Part shown: piece by piece, positions 28,842 to 38,463 of the stretch
How positions within the stretch are numbered: the stretch's first letter is position 1
Layout: each line of letters opens with the position of its first letter
NCBI RefSeq assembly: GCF_963665995.1
Contig: NZ_OY762512.1
Coordinates: 5,084,001 to 5,148,000, forward strand
Origin: Pleurocapsa sp. FMAR1
GTDB lineage: Bacteria > Cyanobacteriota > Cyanobacteriia > Cyanobacteriales > Xenococcaceae
Reading direction: 5' to 3'
Length of the DNA: 64,000 nucleotides
The notes under the pieces: generated by a model
What the model was told of the DNA's origin: nothing
The model's database searches: none
Seen by the model: only the letters and a program-made list of their open reading frames with translations
Position numbers and translations under genes: made by a program

Positions 28842-28883
28842 TAAAAGAGAGGGGCGGAGCGTAATAGCTCCCCTCGACTCTAC

Positions 28884-29275
28884 CAGTCTTTGTGATTGAG
28901 ATTCATATTATGATCGATTTATTGGCGATCGCAAGCTAAAACTATTAGCTGTAGAAAGTGTAAATTGGGTAGATAATAAATCTCACCATAACTTTTAAAA
29001 CCATTATTTAAGTGAGGAGAATATTAGCCAATAACTCTCTCAAACTCTATAAAAATGCAGGCTAACAACCCAACAACCTACATTTTGATATCTTAACCTC
29101 TTGTTGTGTATGTAAAGAGAGATTTCCTGTTCAGGGAAATCCAAACCGTGAAACAGGTAGTTTCCGTCTCAGAAAACCCTGGCATGAGTTACAGACTATA
29201 GGGTACGAGTTAACATAGTCATCTTCGCTCGCTTTTGTAGTTACTAAATTACTATTGGATAAGGATAATTTTTAG
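28884..29275. other. Intergenic between intron 1 and the RNase gene
   Basis: 392 bp with the 3' exon side of intron 1 and the leader of the exoribonuclease. I see no ORF of useful length or clear RNA structure. Confidence 0.45.
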
Positions 29276-31534
29276 ATGGAATTTTCAATCGCTACATTAT
29301 TAGCCCAGTTCGTTGATGAAAAATTAGTCGCGGGCAAAAATTTAGAAAAAAAACTTGGTTGTGAAGACGAGGAGGGAATTCAAAAACTACAGATAACTCT
29401 TGATGCTTTAGAAAAAATTAGCGTCTTGACCAAAGAAAGAGGCAAATATCGTCGTCTGTATGAAGATGACGTGGTCGAAGCAAAATTAAGATGCTCTAGT
29501 AAAGGATTTTGCTTTGCCATCCAAGATCAGGAAAATGCCGATGACATTTATGTGCGAGAAAGCCACTTAAGTAATGCCTGGAATGGCGATCGCGTTTTCG
29601 TCAAAATTATTAAAGAAGGCAGTCGTCGTCGCTCTCCTGAAGGTGAAGTTAAGTTAATTTTAGAACGCTCTAATCCTTCGCTGTTAGCCACGGTTACGAC
29701 AAAAGAAGAAAAATATCGGGCGATACCCCTTGATGACCGCTTATTATTTGAACTTGACCTCAAAGACAATGGTCAAGACCTCCAGGCAGCTATAGAACAC
29801 CTAGTTCACGTGTCAGTCCTGCGCTATCCTCTAGGGCAGCATCCCCCATTAGGTCAGGTGACCAAGGTGCTGGGCAGTGATGCTGAAGAAGCTGCCGATG
29901 TAGATATTGTTTCTTGTAAACATGATTTACCCCAGGATTTTCCTGAAAAAGCGATCGCTGCTACTGCAAAATTACCTAGTGCGCGTATACCCGCAGCCGA
30001 AACTAAAAGTCGTTTAGATTTAAAAGACAAGCTAACTTTTACCATCGAATCTGAGTCTAACCTGGCAAATAGTGACTGGATTGAGAATGCTTTTACCTTA
30101 GAAAAAACCGCAGCCGACAACTGGCAGCTAGGAATCCACATTGCCGATGTAGCTCACTACATAGAACAGGATACGATCTTAGATCGCATAGCCAGAAAAC
30201 GGGGTATTGCCGTGAATCTTCGCAAGCAAGTTTTGCCTTTGTTTCCTGAAAAAGTTAGTAAGCTTTGCTCTTTAATTCCAGGCAAAAACCGTCTGGCAAT
30301 TTCGGTAATGATTACTCTAGATGCTCAAGGCAATATTGTTGAATATCAAATTGCACCGACCGTAATTTCTGTAGATCATCAGCTTACCTATCAAGAAACT
30401 CAAGAATTAATCAGTGGCGAGTCAAAACCAGACAAAAAGCTAGCATCTCTTGTGCCGATGTTATCAGATTTGTTTTTTACTCTAAGTCCATTAGTTAAAG
30501 CTCAACGTTTGCAGAGAGGAGGTTTAGAAGTAAGCACACCAGAAATTCATAGTCTTTTTAAAGATGAGGGAAGAGTGGGAACAATTTTGGGAGTGTCCGC
30601 CTTACCTGTGCATTCGATGCTAACAGAATTAACAATTCTGGCAGGAAAAGTAGTTGCCGAACATTTACAGGCATTGGAACTACCAGGAGTTTACTGTACT
30701 CAAGCAGAGCCAGACATAGAAGAACTAGAAGATTTAATCAAGCTGGGTAATAACCTGGGCTTAGAGCTTAATATTAATGTAGAAGACACTGTATCTTCCC
30801 AAGACTATCAAAGACTTACGGAGCAGTTTAATACATCTTCAGCAACAATGGTATTGAATTACCTGTTGCAAACCACCTTTAAACCAGTCAAGTATCTGAC
30901 TAAACCAGGAAAACACTTTGGCTTGGCTTATGAAGATGGTTATGCTCACTGCATTTCCCCTGGTCAGAGATACGTCGATTTGATCATTCAGCGGATTTTG
31001 AAGGCAGTATTTGAGCATGGACGCGATCGCCGTCACAGTCGTACCAAAGAGGGTGTAGACCTGAATAGCAGCAGTTGTCATGGACAAATCAACTGGAAAG
31101 TATTGCCTCCGACTATCCAAGAGCAGATTGAAACCGATATTCAAACTACGCTACCATTTTTAAATGACCGCGAAAAACAGGCAGAAGATGCAGAAAAAGA
31201 TCTGGCGGGACTGAAGAAAGCCGAACAAATGAAAGAACGTACAGGTAAAATCTTTGAAGGCTTAATCACAGGAGTACAGTCCTATGGTTTCTTTGTCGAA
31301 ATCGAAGATTTACTAGTAGAAGGTTTAGTTCACGTTAGTTCTTTAAAAGACGACTGGTACGAATATCGCTCTCGTAATAGCTGTTTGGTGGGTAGAAAAA
31401 ATCAGACTGCTTATCGTTTGGGCGATCGTGTTGAAGTAGAAGTCAAAAGTGTAGACTACTATCGTCAGCAAATCGATCTAGTTACCGTTGGCGGTGGCAG
31501 CGAGGCACAGAATGCTGATTGGGAAGAAGAATGA
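29276..31534 (+). CDS. RNase II/R-family 3'-5' exoribonuclease
   Basis: 752 residues: a cold-shock-like OB region at about 60-150, the RNB catalytic domain at about 230-560 with the acidic metal-binding residues in LGIHIADVAHYIEQDTILD and with KLCSLIPGKNRLAISVM, and a C-terminal S1 domain (IFEGLITGVQSYGFFVEIED, then VHVSSLKDDWYEY). It degrades RNA progressively from the 3' end to nucleoside monophosphates and acts in mRNA and rRNA turnover. The layout is that of VacB/RNase R; the short N-terminus is typical for cyanobacteria. Confidence 0.93.
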   Translation: MEFSIATLLAQFVDEKLVAGKNLEKKLGCEDEEGIQKLQITLDALEKISVLTKERGKYRRLYEDDVVEAKLRCSSKGFCFAIQDQENADDIYVRESHLSNAWNGDRVFVKIIKEGSRRRSPEGEVKLILERSNPSLLATVTTKEEKYRAIPLDDRLLFELDLKDNGQDLQAAIEHLVHVSVLRYPLGQHPPLGQVTKVLGSDAEEAADVDIVSCKHDLPQDFPEKAIAATAKLPSARIPAAETKSRLDLKDKLTFTIESESNLANSDWIENAFTLEKTAADNWQLGIHIADVAHYIEQDTILDRIARKRGIAVNLRKQVLPLFPEKVSKLCSLIPGKNRLAISVMITLDAQGNIVEYQIAPTVISVDHQLTYQETQELISGESKPDKKLASLVPMLSDLFFTLSPLVKAQRLQRGGLEVSTPEIHSLFKDEGRVGTILGVSALPVHSMLTELTILAGKVVAEHLQALELPGVYCTQAEPDIEELEDLIKLGNNLGLELNINVEDTVSSQDYQRLTEQFNTSSATMVLNYLLQTTFKPVKYLTKPGKHFGLAYEDGYAHCISPGQRYVDLIIQRILKAVFEHGRDRRHSRTKEGVDLNSSSCHGQINWKVLPPTIQEQIETDIQTTLPFLNDREKQAEDAEKDLAGLKKAEQMKERTGKIFEGLITGVQSYGFFVEIEDLLVEGLVHVSSLKDDWYEYRSRNSCLVGRKNQTAYRLGDRVEVEVKSVDYYRQQIDLVTVGGGSEAQNADWEEE

Positions 31535-31545
31535 TTTTAAAGGGA

Positions 31546-31872
31546 TCAATTATGAAGGATAAGGAAGAAAAATTGTAGGGGCGAACGGTGAGGCAGTTGC
31601 GGTGGGTCGAGACCCCCTAAAGGGTTCAGCAGTTTGCTCGCCCTCGACAATAACCTCAACGGGGGGAACCCCCGCAACGGTTTTGTCTCGCAACGGGGGA
31701 AACCCCCGCAACGCAACTGCTTCACCGCGTCGCCGTCAGGCGCAAGGGAACGCTCGACTTGCGGTTTCACCGACATAAGCAAACTGCCGAACCCAAAGGG
31801 CTGTTCGCCTTCACCGAGACAATACATTTGCTTTCTTCCTTTTCCTTTTTCCACCATAAAAAATAAATTAGT
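31546..31872. repeat. Cluster of GC-rich palindromic repeats between genes
   Basis: Contains two hairpins of the GGGGGAACCCCC type (31659-31681 and 31691-31712) and a copy of the CGCGTCGCCG/AGGCGCAAGGGAA core (31725-31755). Open frames here are produced by the repeats and are not credible genes. The same first hairpin recurs at about 47137-47160. Confidence 0.75.
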
Positions 31873-33195
31873 TTGACAGAGTTTAATAAAGAAATGAAGG
31901 ATCAGATAATTGAGCAGGTAATTGAACTTGCGAAGAAAAAAGGTATTAAAGCTGAGGTTTATTATGCTTCTAGTCGGGATACGCCGATTGAATTTGCGAA
32001 CAATCGCTTAAAATCTTTAGAAACAAAAGCATCTGAAGGTATTGCTCTAAGGGTAATTGCCGATAATAAATTGGGTTTTGCTAGCTCTACGGATTTGACT
32101 CGTTTATCGGATCTAGTAGATGCAGCAGTTGCGACTGCGGAGATTGGCGATCCTGTAGAGTTTGATTTTACTCAAGACGTTAATTATGTTGAACCCCAAG
32201 ATGATTATCAATTTCCTAACACCGAAAAGCTAGTAAACGTAGGCGAAGATTTAATCAGCAAAGTTCATCAATATAACCAAGATATATTGGTTGATGTCAG
32301 CTTTCATAGTCGTTCAGGTATTGAAAAGCTAGCTACTACTACCGATGTTTATACCGAGCAAAATGGTCAAAGCCTTAGTGCAGTCATCTCAGGTAATTTG
32401 GTAAGAGGCGAAGACTTTTTACAGGCTTATGCTTATGAAGTTAGCGATCGCCAGCCTGATTATGAGGCAATTTTACACAAGCTAATTCAAAAATATCAGC
32501 ACGCAGAAGGCAAAGCAAGTATTACCAGCGGGACATATCCTGTATTGTTTACACCTAGTGCAGCTAGTAGTACTATGGGCAGAATGTTCGGCACAATTTT
32601 TTCTGGTCAATCAATAGTGCAAAAAGCTTCTCCCTTAACTGACAAGTTGGGCGAAAAAATATTTGATGAGCGCATTAATGTATTTGAAGATCCTAGCCTT
32701 GGAGTTTCTGCCTGTAAGTTTGATGATGAAGGAGTAGAAACCAGCAAAAAACATTTAATTGATCGGGGTGTTGTCAAGCAGTTTTACTGGGATAGACGCT
32801 GGGCTGCCCGCCAAGGTATAAAATCTAGTGGCAATGGTTTTCGGGGTGGTATATCCCGTCCTAGCCCCAGTCTAGTCAATGTTTGTATTGACCCAGGCAA
32901 AACTAGCGTCGATGAGCTTATTGCTGGTATGGAGGAAGGTATTATTGTCGATCAGGTTTTGGGTGCAGGACAATCTAATGTTTTGGCAGGGGAATTTTCC
33001 GTCAATATAGATTTAGGTTACAAAGTCGAACAGGGAAAAATTGTCGGCAGAGTAAAAGATACAATGGTGGCAGGAAACATTTTTGAAGCCTTCAATAATG
33101 TAGTGGATATGAGCGATCGCCCTGAATGGGTAGGTAGTAGTTCTTATGTTCCCCATATCCTGTTTGCCAAATTGGGAGTGGCAGCTAGACAGTAA
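31873..33195 (+). CDS. TldD/PmbA family protein (modulator of DNA gyrase, putative zinc protease)
   Basis: 440 residues (start TTG 31873; an ATG at 31894 is also possible, and neither has a strong ribosome site). The sequence shows PmbA/TldE features: ASEGIALRVIADNKLGFAS, the segment around FTPSAASSTMGRMFG and the C-terminal GEFSVNIDLGYKVEQGKIVG. The HExxxH zinc motif of TldD is not present, so it is more like the non-catalytic TldE/PmbA partner. The pair processes small modified peptides. The partner gene is not in this window. Confidence 0.82.
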   Translation: MTEFNKEMKDQIIEQVIELAKKKGIKAEVYYASSRDTPIEFANNRLKSLETKASEGIALRVIADNKLGFASSTDLTRLSDLVDAAVATAEIGDPVEFDFTQDVNYVEPQDDYQFPNTEKLVNVGEDLISKVHQYNQDILVDVSFHSRSGIEKLATTTDVYTEQNGQSLSAVISGNLVRGEDFLQAYAYEVSDRQPDYEAILHKLIQKYQHAEGKASITSGTYPVLFTPSAASSTMGRMFGTIFSGQSIVQKASPLTDKLGEKIFDERINVFEDPSLGVSACKFDDEGVETSKKHLIDRGVVKQFYWDRRWAARQGIKSSGNGFRGGISRPSPSLVNVCIDPGKTSVDELIAGMEEGIIVDQVLGAGQSNVLAGEFSVNIDLGYKVEQGKIVGRVKDTMVAGNIFEAFNNVVDMSDRPEWVGSSSYVPHILFAKLGVAARQ

Positions 33196-33210
33196 GTAGT
33201 TAGCAGTTAG

Positions 33211-33230
33211 GGGCGAACGGCCGTTCGCCC
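33211..33230. repeat. Perfect 20-bp palindrome
   Basis: GGGCGAACGGCCGTTCGCCC lies ten bases before the DUF3153 start, so it is in the leader of that gene. Half of it (GGGGCGAACGG) recurs at about 31578, suggesting membership in the local palindrome family. Confidence 0.7.
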
Positions 33231-33241
33231 GTACAGTAATA

Positions 33242-33994
33242 ATGAAAAGAAGCAGTTTTGTGAAATTTTTGTTGCCGATTGTTTTGTGTTTAACAACCTT
33301 GTTAACTGGCTGTGTTGATTACGAAGTAGGAGTAAATTTTAAAACTCCCTACAGTGGCGAGATTACGCAGCATATTAAAGTCGACGACAAGCTGACTAGC
33401 CTTGCCCCAGCAGATACTAGACAATGGTTAAATAGCCTAGAAAAGCGATCGCGCACCTTCAAAGGAAGCGTCAAAAAGCTTAATTCTCAAGAACTTTTGC
33501 TGACGATACCCTTTGGTAACGGTGCAGAATTGGCACAAAAATTTAATCAGCTTTTTCAAACTACTATTGTTCCCAACGCGACTATCCCTCAAGATAAAGT
33601 TGAGTTGATTGAGCTTAATTCTCAGGTGGATTTACATCAAAGCAATCTAGTTTTTGTTGAACGTAACAGCATCGATCTAGCTATAGACTTGAGAGCGTTG
33701 GGAATTTTAAGTAGACAAGAAAATATCGTCATCGATCAAGATTCTCTGGCTGACTTGAAGTTTCAGTTAAACACACCTTGGATTGCTCACAGCATCTCAG
33801 ACTCAAACAACCTTCAGCCAATCAAAAACACCCTTAAAAAAGGTTTAGTTTGGCAACTCCATCCAGGAGAGGTAAATCATATTAAAGCCGTATTTTGGCT
33901 ACCTAGCCCCATTGGTATCGGTACAGCAATTATCATTTTGCTAATGATTGCTGGTTTCTTGCTCAAATATCGTCGTTTTCCTGGTGTAGCTTAA
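33242..33994 (+). CDS. DUF3153-family lipoprotein
   Basis: 250 residues, starting with a lipoprotein signal (hydrophobic stretch and lipobox LLTGC). A second hydrophobic helix near the C-terminus (GIGTAIIILLMIAGFLL) followed by KYRRF would give a second membrane anchor. The domain in between (FKTPYSGEITQHIKVDDKL) is typical of DUF3153, known from cyanobacteria and some other phyla, without a defined function. The gene lies between tldD/pmbA and raf1 on the same strand. Confidence 0.8.
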   Translation: MKRSSFVKFLLPIVLCLTTLLTGCVDYEVGVNFKTPYSGEITQHIKVDDKLTSLAPADTRQWLNSLEKRSRTFKGSVKKLNSQELLLTIPFGNGAELAQKFNQLFQTTIVPNATIPQDKVELIELNSQVDLHQSNLVFVERNSIDLAIDLRALGILSRQENIVIDQDSLADLKFQLNTPWIAHSISDSNNLQPIKNTLKKGLVWQLHPGEVNHIKAVFWLPSPIGIGTAIIILLMIAGFLLKYRRFPGVA

Positions 33995-34028
33995 TTACTG
34001 ACGTTAGGAAAGAGTAAACTTAAAAGCT

Positions 34029-35102
34029 ATGAATAATATTCCAGATAGTCAGACTCAAATATCAGCAGCAGAAGGACAAGAATTAGTGCGATCGCTCTTG
34101 CACAAGGAGGGTACTTGGGTAGAGTGGGGGCAAATTTGCCAAAAGCTACAAAAAGCTGGATATGATAACCAAAAAATCTTTGAAGATACTGGATTTCAAA
34201 ATAGCCAGCAAAATTTGGTCATTGTGGCTGCTCAAGTTTTTGATAATTTAGTTCAGGGTGATGTTGCATCAGAGATATTAGAATACTTTAGAGGACCCCG
34301 CAGCGATGTATTATATGAGTTTCGGGTATTAAACCAGAAACAGCGAGTTAACGCTAGCCTGCTTGCTTATGAAAAACGCCTTGATGTAGACGGGGCGCAT
34401 ATAGTAGCCAAAGCGGTACAGGACGTGTCGCGGATGTCTCAACTACCAGATGCCTTTACTAATCATCCTGGAGATTGGGTAGCATATATATCTTGGAAAA
34501 GAGCCAAAAGCAAAAGAGATCTTCAAGAGCGATCGCGTTTAATTGCTCAAGGATTAAAATTTGCCCATTCAAATACGGCTAGAGACGAAATTACCAAGCT
34601 TTTAAGTGACTTTACCGTAGTCAAAAGTGCCACTGCACCGTTGTTGCCCTTATATCGCTTAGAATCAGAAGAAGAGTTGCCCCGTATTGTCCCTTTGGCT
34701 GGCTCATATCCCCTTGGTGATCAAGAAATACAGGCAATAGACAAAGTTGAAATTAAACAGCCTTTTGGCAACATACAGGCTAAGGGCGGTACTTATATAC
34801 CTGTTCCTGGTTGGCAAACAGTTCTCAAAGCAGATGATCCTGTAGCCTATTTATGTCCAAGTAATCTGCTGCCAAAATATCTTGGTGGCAATATCGAAGA
34901 AGTTTTGGTCATCTTAGATCGAACTAATACAACCTGGGATGTTGGCAGCTATTTTGTAGCCGAAATAGAAGGAAAACTAGAGTTACGTTGGTTTGAAACT
35001 GAACCAAATGTACCAATTGTTGGTCAACTAGTCCTGATTCTGCGTCCTAAGAAAATATTAGATGAGGGCAATCTTACTCAACCTTGGCAAATGGACGATT
35101 AA
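34029..35102 (+). CDS. raf1: RuBisCO accumulation factor 1
   Basis: 357 residues. It has the Raf1-alpha helical part (LLHKEGTWVEWGQICQKLQ; YFRGPRSDVLYEFRVLNQKQR), and the C-terminal beta part that makes the dimer (DKVEIKQPFGNIQAK; VPGWQTVLKADDPVAYLCP). Raf1 is a chaperone that binds and dimerises RbcL before RbcS joins. It is not beside rbcLS here, which is usual in cyanobacteria. It starts 34 bp behind the DUF3153 gene. Confidence 0.93.
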   Translation: MNNIPDSQTQISAAEGQELVRSLLHKEGTWVEWGQICQKLQKAGYDNQKIFEDTGFQNSQQNLVIVAAQVFDNLVQGDVASEILEYFRGPRSDVLYEFRVLNQKQRVNASLLAYEKRLDVDGAHIVAKAVQDVSRMSQLPDAFTNHPGDWVAYISWKRAKSKRDLQERSRLIAQGLKFAHSNTARDEITKLLSDFTVVKSATAPLLPLYRLESEEELPRIVPLAGSYPLGDQEIQAIDKVEIKQPFGNIQAKGGTYIPVPGWQTVLKADDPVAYLCPSNLLPKYLGGNIEEVLVILDRTNTTWDVGSYFVAEIEGKLELRWFETEPNVPIVGQLVLILRPKKILDEGNLTQPWQMDD

Positions 35103-35216
35103 GCCCATTTCAATAGTTTTTGTTTAAGAATTAATAGGATTGATTACAGCTTGGGCGAGAAAATTAACCGTCAGAGGAATCTGGTCAGTTGCTATAGAGC
35201 AATGGTGCTTCGATTT

Positions 35217-35343
35217 CTAATTTAGGCGTTGGTGAATCCAGGTATGATTGCTAAAATTAGCACTTTAAATTTGAGACTTAAAAACTAATAACTACGAATA
35301 AATTACTTTAGATTTCATACATCAAATCACCAACGCCCTAATT
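35217..35343. repeat. Short inverted-repeat element, possible MITE or IS remnant
   Basis: About 127 bp bounded by inverted GGCGTTGGTGA sequences (35224-35234 and 35325-35336 on the other strand), extended by several more matched bases. It encodes nothing. It lies between the convergent raf1 and sufU genes. Ends with GGTGAATCC/GGTGATT are common in small cyanobacterial elements. Confidence 0.5.
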
Positions 35344-35374
35344 CAGTAAGGTTCATACAAGAATCATCCTCAGA

Positions 35375-35806
35375 TTAATCGATAATTGCCGCTTTTAGAG
35401 TATGCCAAGCAAGAGTTACACATTTAACTTTAATTGGGTAACGACTGACGCCCTCGATCGCTTTTAAACGAGCGTAGTCAGAATCTAGCTTGGTCTTACC
35501 TAACATTACTTGATGGAAATGCTCGATTGTTTCTTGCACTTGCTCGATGGTTTTACCTTTAACTGTCTCGATCATTAAATCGGCAGAAGCCAAACATAAA
35601 GCACAACCCGAACCCGTAAACTTTAAGTCATTAATAGTGCCTGTTTCGTCCACAGCCATAGTTATTTTAATGCGATCGCCACAATAAGGATTCTCAAGTT
35701 TTTTAGCTCGATTAACGGGATTAGCTATACCAAAGTGGCGGGGATTTTTAGCACGATCTAAAATAGTTTGCTGATATAAACGGCGTTCTTTTAAAGTAAT
35801 AGTCAT
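35375..35806 (-). CDS. SufU/NifU-like iron-sulfur cluster assembly protein
   Basis: 143 residues with the U-type scaffold fold. The three conserved cysteines are in NPYCGDRI, SGCALCLA and VKCVTLAW; the aspartate of the first motif and the extended loop fit the SufU group. SufU proteins bind zinc and accept sulfur from SufS. It overlaps the nucleotidyltransferase gene by four bases, so the two are probably translated together. A link with molybdoenzyme maturation is inferred from its neighbours. Confidence 0.87.
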   Translation of the reverse strand: MTITLKERRLYQQTILDRAKNPRHFGIANPVNRAKKLENPYCGDRIKITMAVDETGTINDLKFTGSGCALCLASADLMIETVKGKTIEQVQETIEHFHQVMLGKTKLDSDYARLKAIEGVSRYPIKVKCVTLAWHTLKAAIID

Positions 35807-36399
35807 ATTTTTAGTAATTTTTGATAATCTGCTGGAGTATCTATATCAACCGCAGCTTCGGGTAAATCTAAATTAAAAGCGCGATCGCTGTATTGATTTA
35901 ATATTTGTTTAGCACCGCCTTTTTGCTTCATTTTAAGTAACTCAGGTATAAGAGTGCGATCGAATAAAGCAGGTACGCCAAGAGTGTCACTATAGTTAGA
36001 TGCCACTGCTTTTAGTTGATTCTGACAATAACGCTCTATTAAGCGATTGTAAACTTGGGCGTTAATAAAAGGTTGATCTGCTAAAGCAATTATTATTGCT
36101 TCAGAATTGACCTTCATTTGTAGTAAGGCTTTGATTCCTGTCGCTATCGAAGTACTCATACCCTGTTGCCATTGAGTATTATAAGTAACACATATTGGTA
36201 AATCGCTTATTTCGCCAGAGATGCGATCGCAGTTTGCGCCAAGCACGACTATAATGCGATCGCAGTTACTCTTGACTGCTTCTGTGACAGCATGACGAAT
36301 GAGACTATTACCTTTGTAAGATAATAATTGCTTGGGAGTTCCCATTCTTCTAGATTCACCAGCAGCCAATAAAATTAAAGGAACTTGAGGATAGTTCAT
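35803..36399 (-). CDS. MobA/MocA-like molybdenum cofactor nucleotidyltransferase
   Basis: 198 residues with the NTP-transferase start LILLAAGESRRMGTPKQLL, the metal-binding IIIALADQPFI and the product-side DTLGVPALF. This class adds CMP or GMP to molybdopterin; the MocA type makes the cytosine form used by xanthine dehydrogenase-like enzymes, which fits the adjacent xdhC. Which nucleotide it uses cannot be told from sequence alone. Confidence 0.85.
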   Translation of the reverse strand: MNYPQVPLILLAAGESRRMGTPKQLLSYKGNSLIRHAVTEAVKSNCDRIIVVLGANCDRISGEISDLPICVTYNTQWQQGMSTSIATGIKALLQMKVNSEAIIIALADQPFINAQVYNRLIERYCQNQLKAVASNYSDTLGVPALFDRTLIPELLKMKQKGGAKQILNQYSDRAFNLDLPEAAVDIDTPADYQKLLKI

Positions 36400-36436
36400 G
36401 GATAAAAGGAGACTGGAAGACTTGGGGATATACTTA

Positions 36437-37576
36437 CTACTTGCTACTTACAAGCCGAGGTTGTTCAGCATGAATTGGGGCATTACGATCTTTAAGAAAT
36501 CCACTGGGACGATTTTTAATTACAGCTTGAATCTCGGCAATAATTGATAAAGCAATTTCTTCTGGATTATCTGCACCTATATCTAATCCTACAGGACTGT
36601 TTAATTCTTGTTCTGGTGGAAAAATACAGTCTTCAGCTTTCAAATCTTGAAGCAGTCGGTTAGTTCTTTTTTTTGGTCCAAGTATGCCGAGATATTTTAA
36701 GGGAGTGGTACTTAGCATCTGCAAGAACTCTAGATCGTAAAGATAGTTATGGCTCATTGTCACGGCTACGGTTTGTTCGTCAAATTCCATTTGTGAAGTG
36801 GATTCATCGGCAGTTCCCAGGATAAGGCGATCGCTTTCTTGAAAACGTTCTTTTGTCTGGATACGTGCTTGAGGATCGATTACAGTAACGTACCAGCCTA
36901 ATGCTTTAGCAAAATGAACTACAGGTAGGGCATCAAAACCCGCACCAAAGATCACTAAATTAATTGGTGGAACAATTACCTCTAGAAAAACCTCTGCTAT
37001 CCCCTCTGTTAAGACATAAGCTTGAGATCTAGACTTTTTCTGTTGTAAAACCGATTGAATATTCTGCTTAACAATTGCTTCTAATTCTGGATTATCGATG
37101 CTAGAAACCATCCTACCGTCTGGATAAAGCAAGACTCTCTCTCTACTTTTTTTTGTTTCGGTTGTCGTTTCAGTTTTAAATACTGTTGCCACAGCACCAG
37201 CTTGCCTAGTAGACAAACACTGTTCGACAACGCTCAAAGCATTTAGTTGTTCTGTATTCAATCGCTCAATGAGAATATAAGCTACACCTTGACAGCCCAA
37301 GCCCAGACCCCAAATCAGGTCATCTTCGCTGGTTGTGTCATATTTAACTAGACTAGGTATGCCAGTTTTAAGAACGACCTGCGATCGCTTGACGACATCA
37401 CTTTCCAAACAGCCACCACTAATTGTACCTACCTGTTGACCATCGGACGTTATCAACATTCTCGCTCCAGGACGACGATAAGCAGAACCTTCTACCTTAA
37501 CTAAAGTAGCCAAAGCGGCCGTTTGTCTCTCTTGAATCTGTTTCCAGGCTGTAATAATATCTTGTAGTTCTTTCAT
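36437..37576 (-). CDS. xdhC: XdhC/CoxI-family molybdoenzyme maturation factor
   Basis: 379 residues. The N-terminal XdhC/CoxI domain has VEGSAYRRPGARMLI and GTISGGCLESDV, the cysteine motif conserved in the family; the C-terminal Rossmann domain has IFGAGFDALPVV and LGILGPKKRTNRLL. XdhC binds molybdenum cofactor, helps sulfurate it and loads it on xanthine dehydrogenase or related hydroxylases. No hydroxylase gene is in the window. The gene heads a three-gene minus-strand cluster with mocA-like and sufU-like genes (37 bp gap). Confidence 0.9.
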   Translation of the reverse strand: MKELQDIITAWKQIQERQTAALATLVKVEGSAYRRPGARMLITSDGQQVGTISGGCLESDVVKRSQVVLKTGIPSLVKYDTTSEDDLIWGLGLGCQGVAYILIERLNTEQLNALSVVEQCLSTRQAGAVATVFKTETTTETKKSRERVLLYPDGRMVSSIDNPELEAIVKQNIQSVLQQKKSRSQAYVLTEGIAEVFLEVIVPPINLVIFGAGFDALPVVHFAKALGWYVTVIDPQARIQTKERFQESDRLILGTADESTSQMEFDEQTVAVTMSHNYLYDLEFLQMLSTTPLKYLGILGPKKRTNRLLQDLKAEDCIFPPEQELNSPVGLDIGADNPEEIALSIIAEIQAVIKNRPSGFLKDRNAPIHAEQPRLVSSK

Positions 37577-37681
37577 AAGCTTTAACGTCGATAGTTTAGC
37601 GATTGGACATGAAGTTTTTGACCTAAGTTTTGTATATGAGTAATTCTTTTGTCGCTCAACTGTGTCCTTGTCGTTTAATTC

Positions 37682-38070
37682 GTGAAAATATCAGAAGCCT
37701 GCGAATTGAATCAAAAAGCCTTTGGGTCATTATTGCCAACATTTGAACAGCAGTATCAGCAATCTTTACAATCAGAATCAAGAAAACGAGCAGTAAAAGG
37801 GGGGAAGAAAGCCGAGCTTAAAACAATCACTGCCAAATTATTCTTCATACTGTTTTATTTTAAATGCTATCCCACATTTGATTTGGCTGGATTCATCTTT
37901 GGCATTCATCGCTCTCAAACAGATTACTGGGTACACAAATTGCAACTTTTAGAAAAAGCTTGAGGAGCAAAAATGGTTTTACCGTGACGTGAAAAATGAT
38001 TAGTGTTGAAGAATTTATCGCCAGATATCCGACAGTTAAGAAAGTAATGATTGACTGTATAAAAAGACCA
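37682..38070 (+). pseudogene. IS5-type transposase remnant
   Basis: A 93-residue ORF with a helix-turn-helix of the HARBI/IS5 N-terminal type (ITAKLFFILFYFKCYPTFDLAGFIFGIHRSQ broken by no stop, given here only in part: YPTFDLAGFIFGIHRSQ). After its stop a second fragment follows in another frame (EEFIARYPTVKKVMIDCIKRPI in part), which is the expected continuation just before the first catalytic aspartate. The rest of the gene is missing and I see no terminal repeats. Confidence 0.65.
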
Positions 38071-38223
38071 ATTTCTAGTTTGATTTACTTTCTTTTTTTT
38101 TATTTCCCGACAACTTTATTGCTAAATTTGACGTTCCCTTTGTTGCTTTAGCTCAAATTTGAAAGATGCTACGTCCTAACTCTCTTGACTGTAGCTATAA
38201 AAGCAGTCTCATCTGAAGTAAAC

Positions 38224-38261
38224 AAAAAAAAGAGCCGAGTTAATAAACTTGACTCTTTGAT
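38224..38261 (-). terminator. Probable terminator of the tRNA-Glu gene
   Basis: On the minus strand a hairpin with arms AAAGAG and CTCTTT, extended by AGTT/AACT, is followed by eight T. It lies about 15 bp behind the tRNA 3' end, as expected for a rho-independent terminator. Confidence 0.7.
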
Positions 38262-38275
38262 CTTTTTTTTTTCAG

Positions 38276-38348
38276 TACCCCCAAGGGAATTTGAATCCCT
38301 GTCGCCTCCGTGAAAGGGAGGTGTCCTAGGCCACTAGACGATGGGGGC
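38276..38348 (-). tRNA. trnE: tRNA-Glu(UUC)
   Basis: 73 nt on the minus strand, starting GCCCCCATCGTCTAGTGG. The anticodon loop CTTTCAC holds TTC; the T-arm GGGATTCAAATTCCC and the acceptor TGGGGGT with discriminator A are intact. CCA is not encoded. In cyanobacteria this tRNA also supplies glutamate to glutamyl-tRNA reductase for tetrapyrrole (chlorophyll, haem, bilin) synthesis. Confidence 0.97.
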
Positions 38349-38463
38349 TTAGAGTTGTTGCTTGCTTTTGCACAGCGCAACTGGCAACGTTTCTAAATAT
38401 ATCGAATATTTTTATAGCTGTCAATGTTTTTTGAAAAAATAGTTGTTCAAATCAAAGAAAGGA

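Larger units (their letters stand above)
26652..28883 (+). mobile_element. Group II intron 1, with intron-encoded protein
   Basis: The 5' end is GTGCGAT, the group II consensus. Structured RNA domains fill 26652-27250, the reverse transcriptase ORF lies in domain IV, domain V is at 28808-28841 and a domain VI hairpin with an unpaired A follows to CTCTAC at 28883. It lies between two genes (upstream of the divergent gene 25704-26519 and the RNase R gene). The whole element is closely related to intron 3 on the other strand. Boundaries are from consensus, so they may be off by a few bases. Confidence 0.85.

Noticed and set aside
31546-31872. ORFs of about 80-100 residues on both strands
   Set aside because: They are translations of GC-rich palindromes, with no ribosome sites and unnatural composition.
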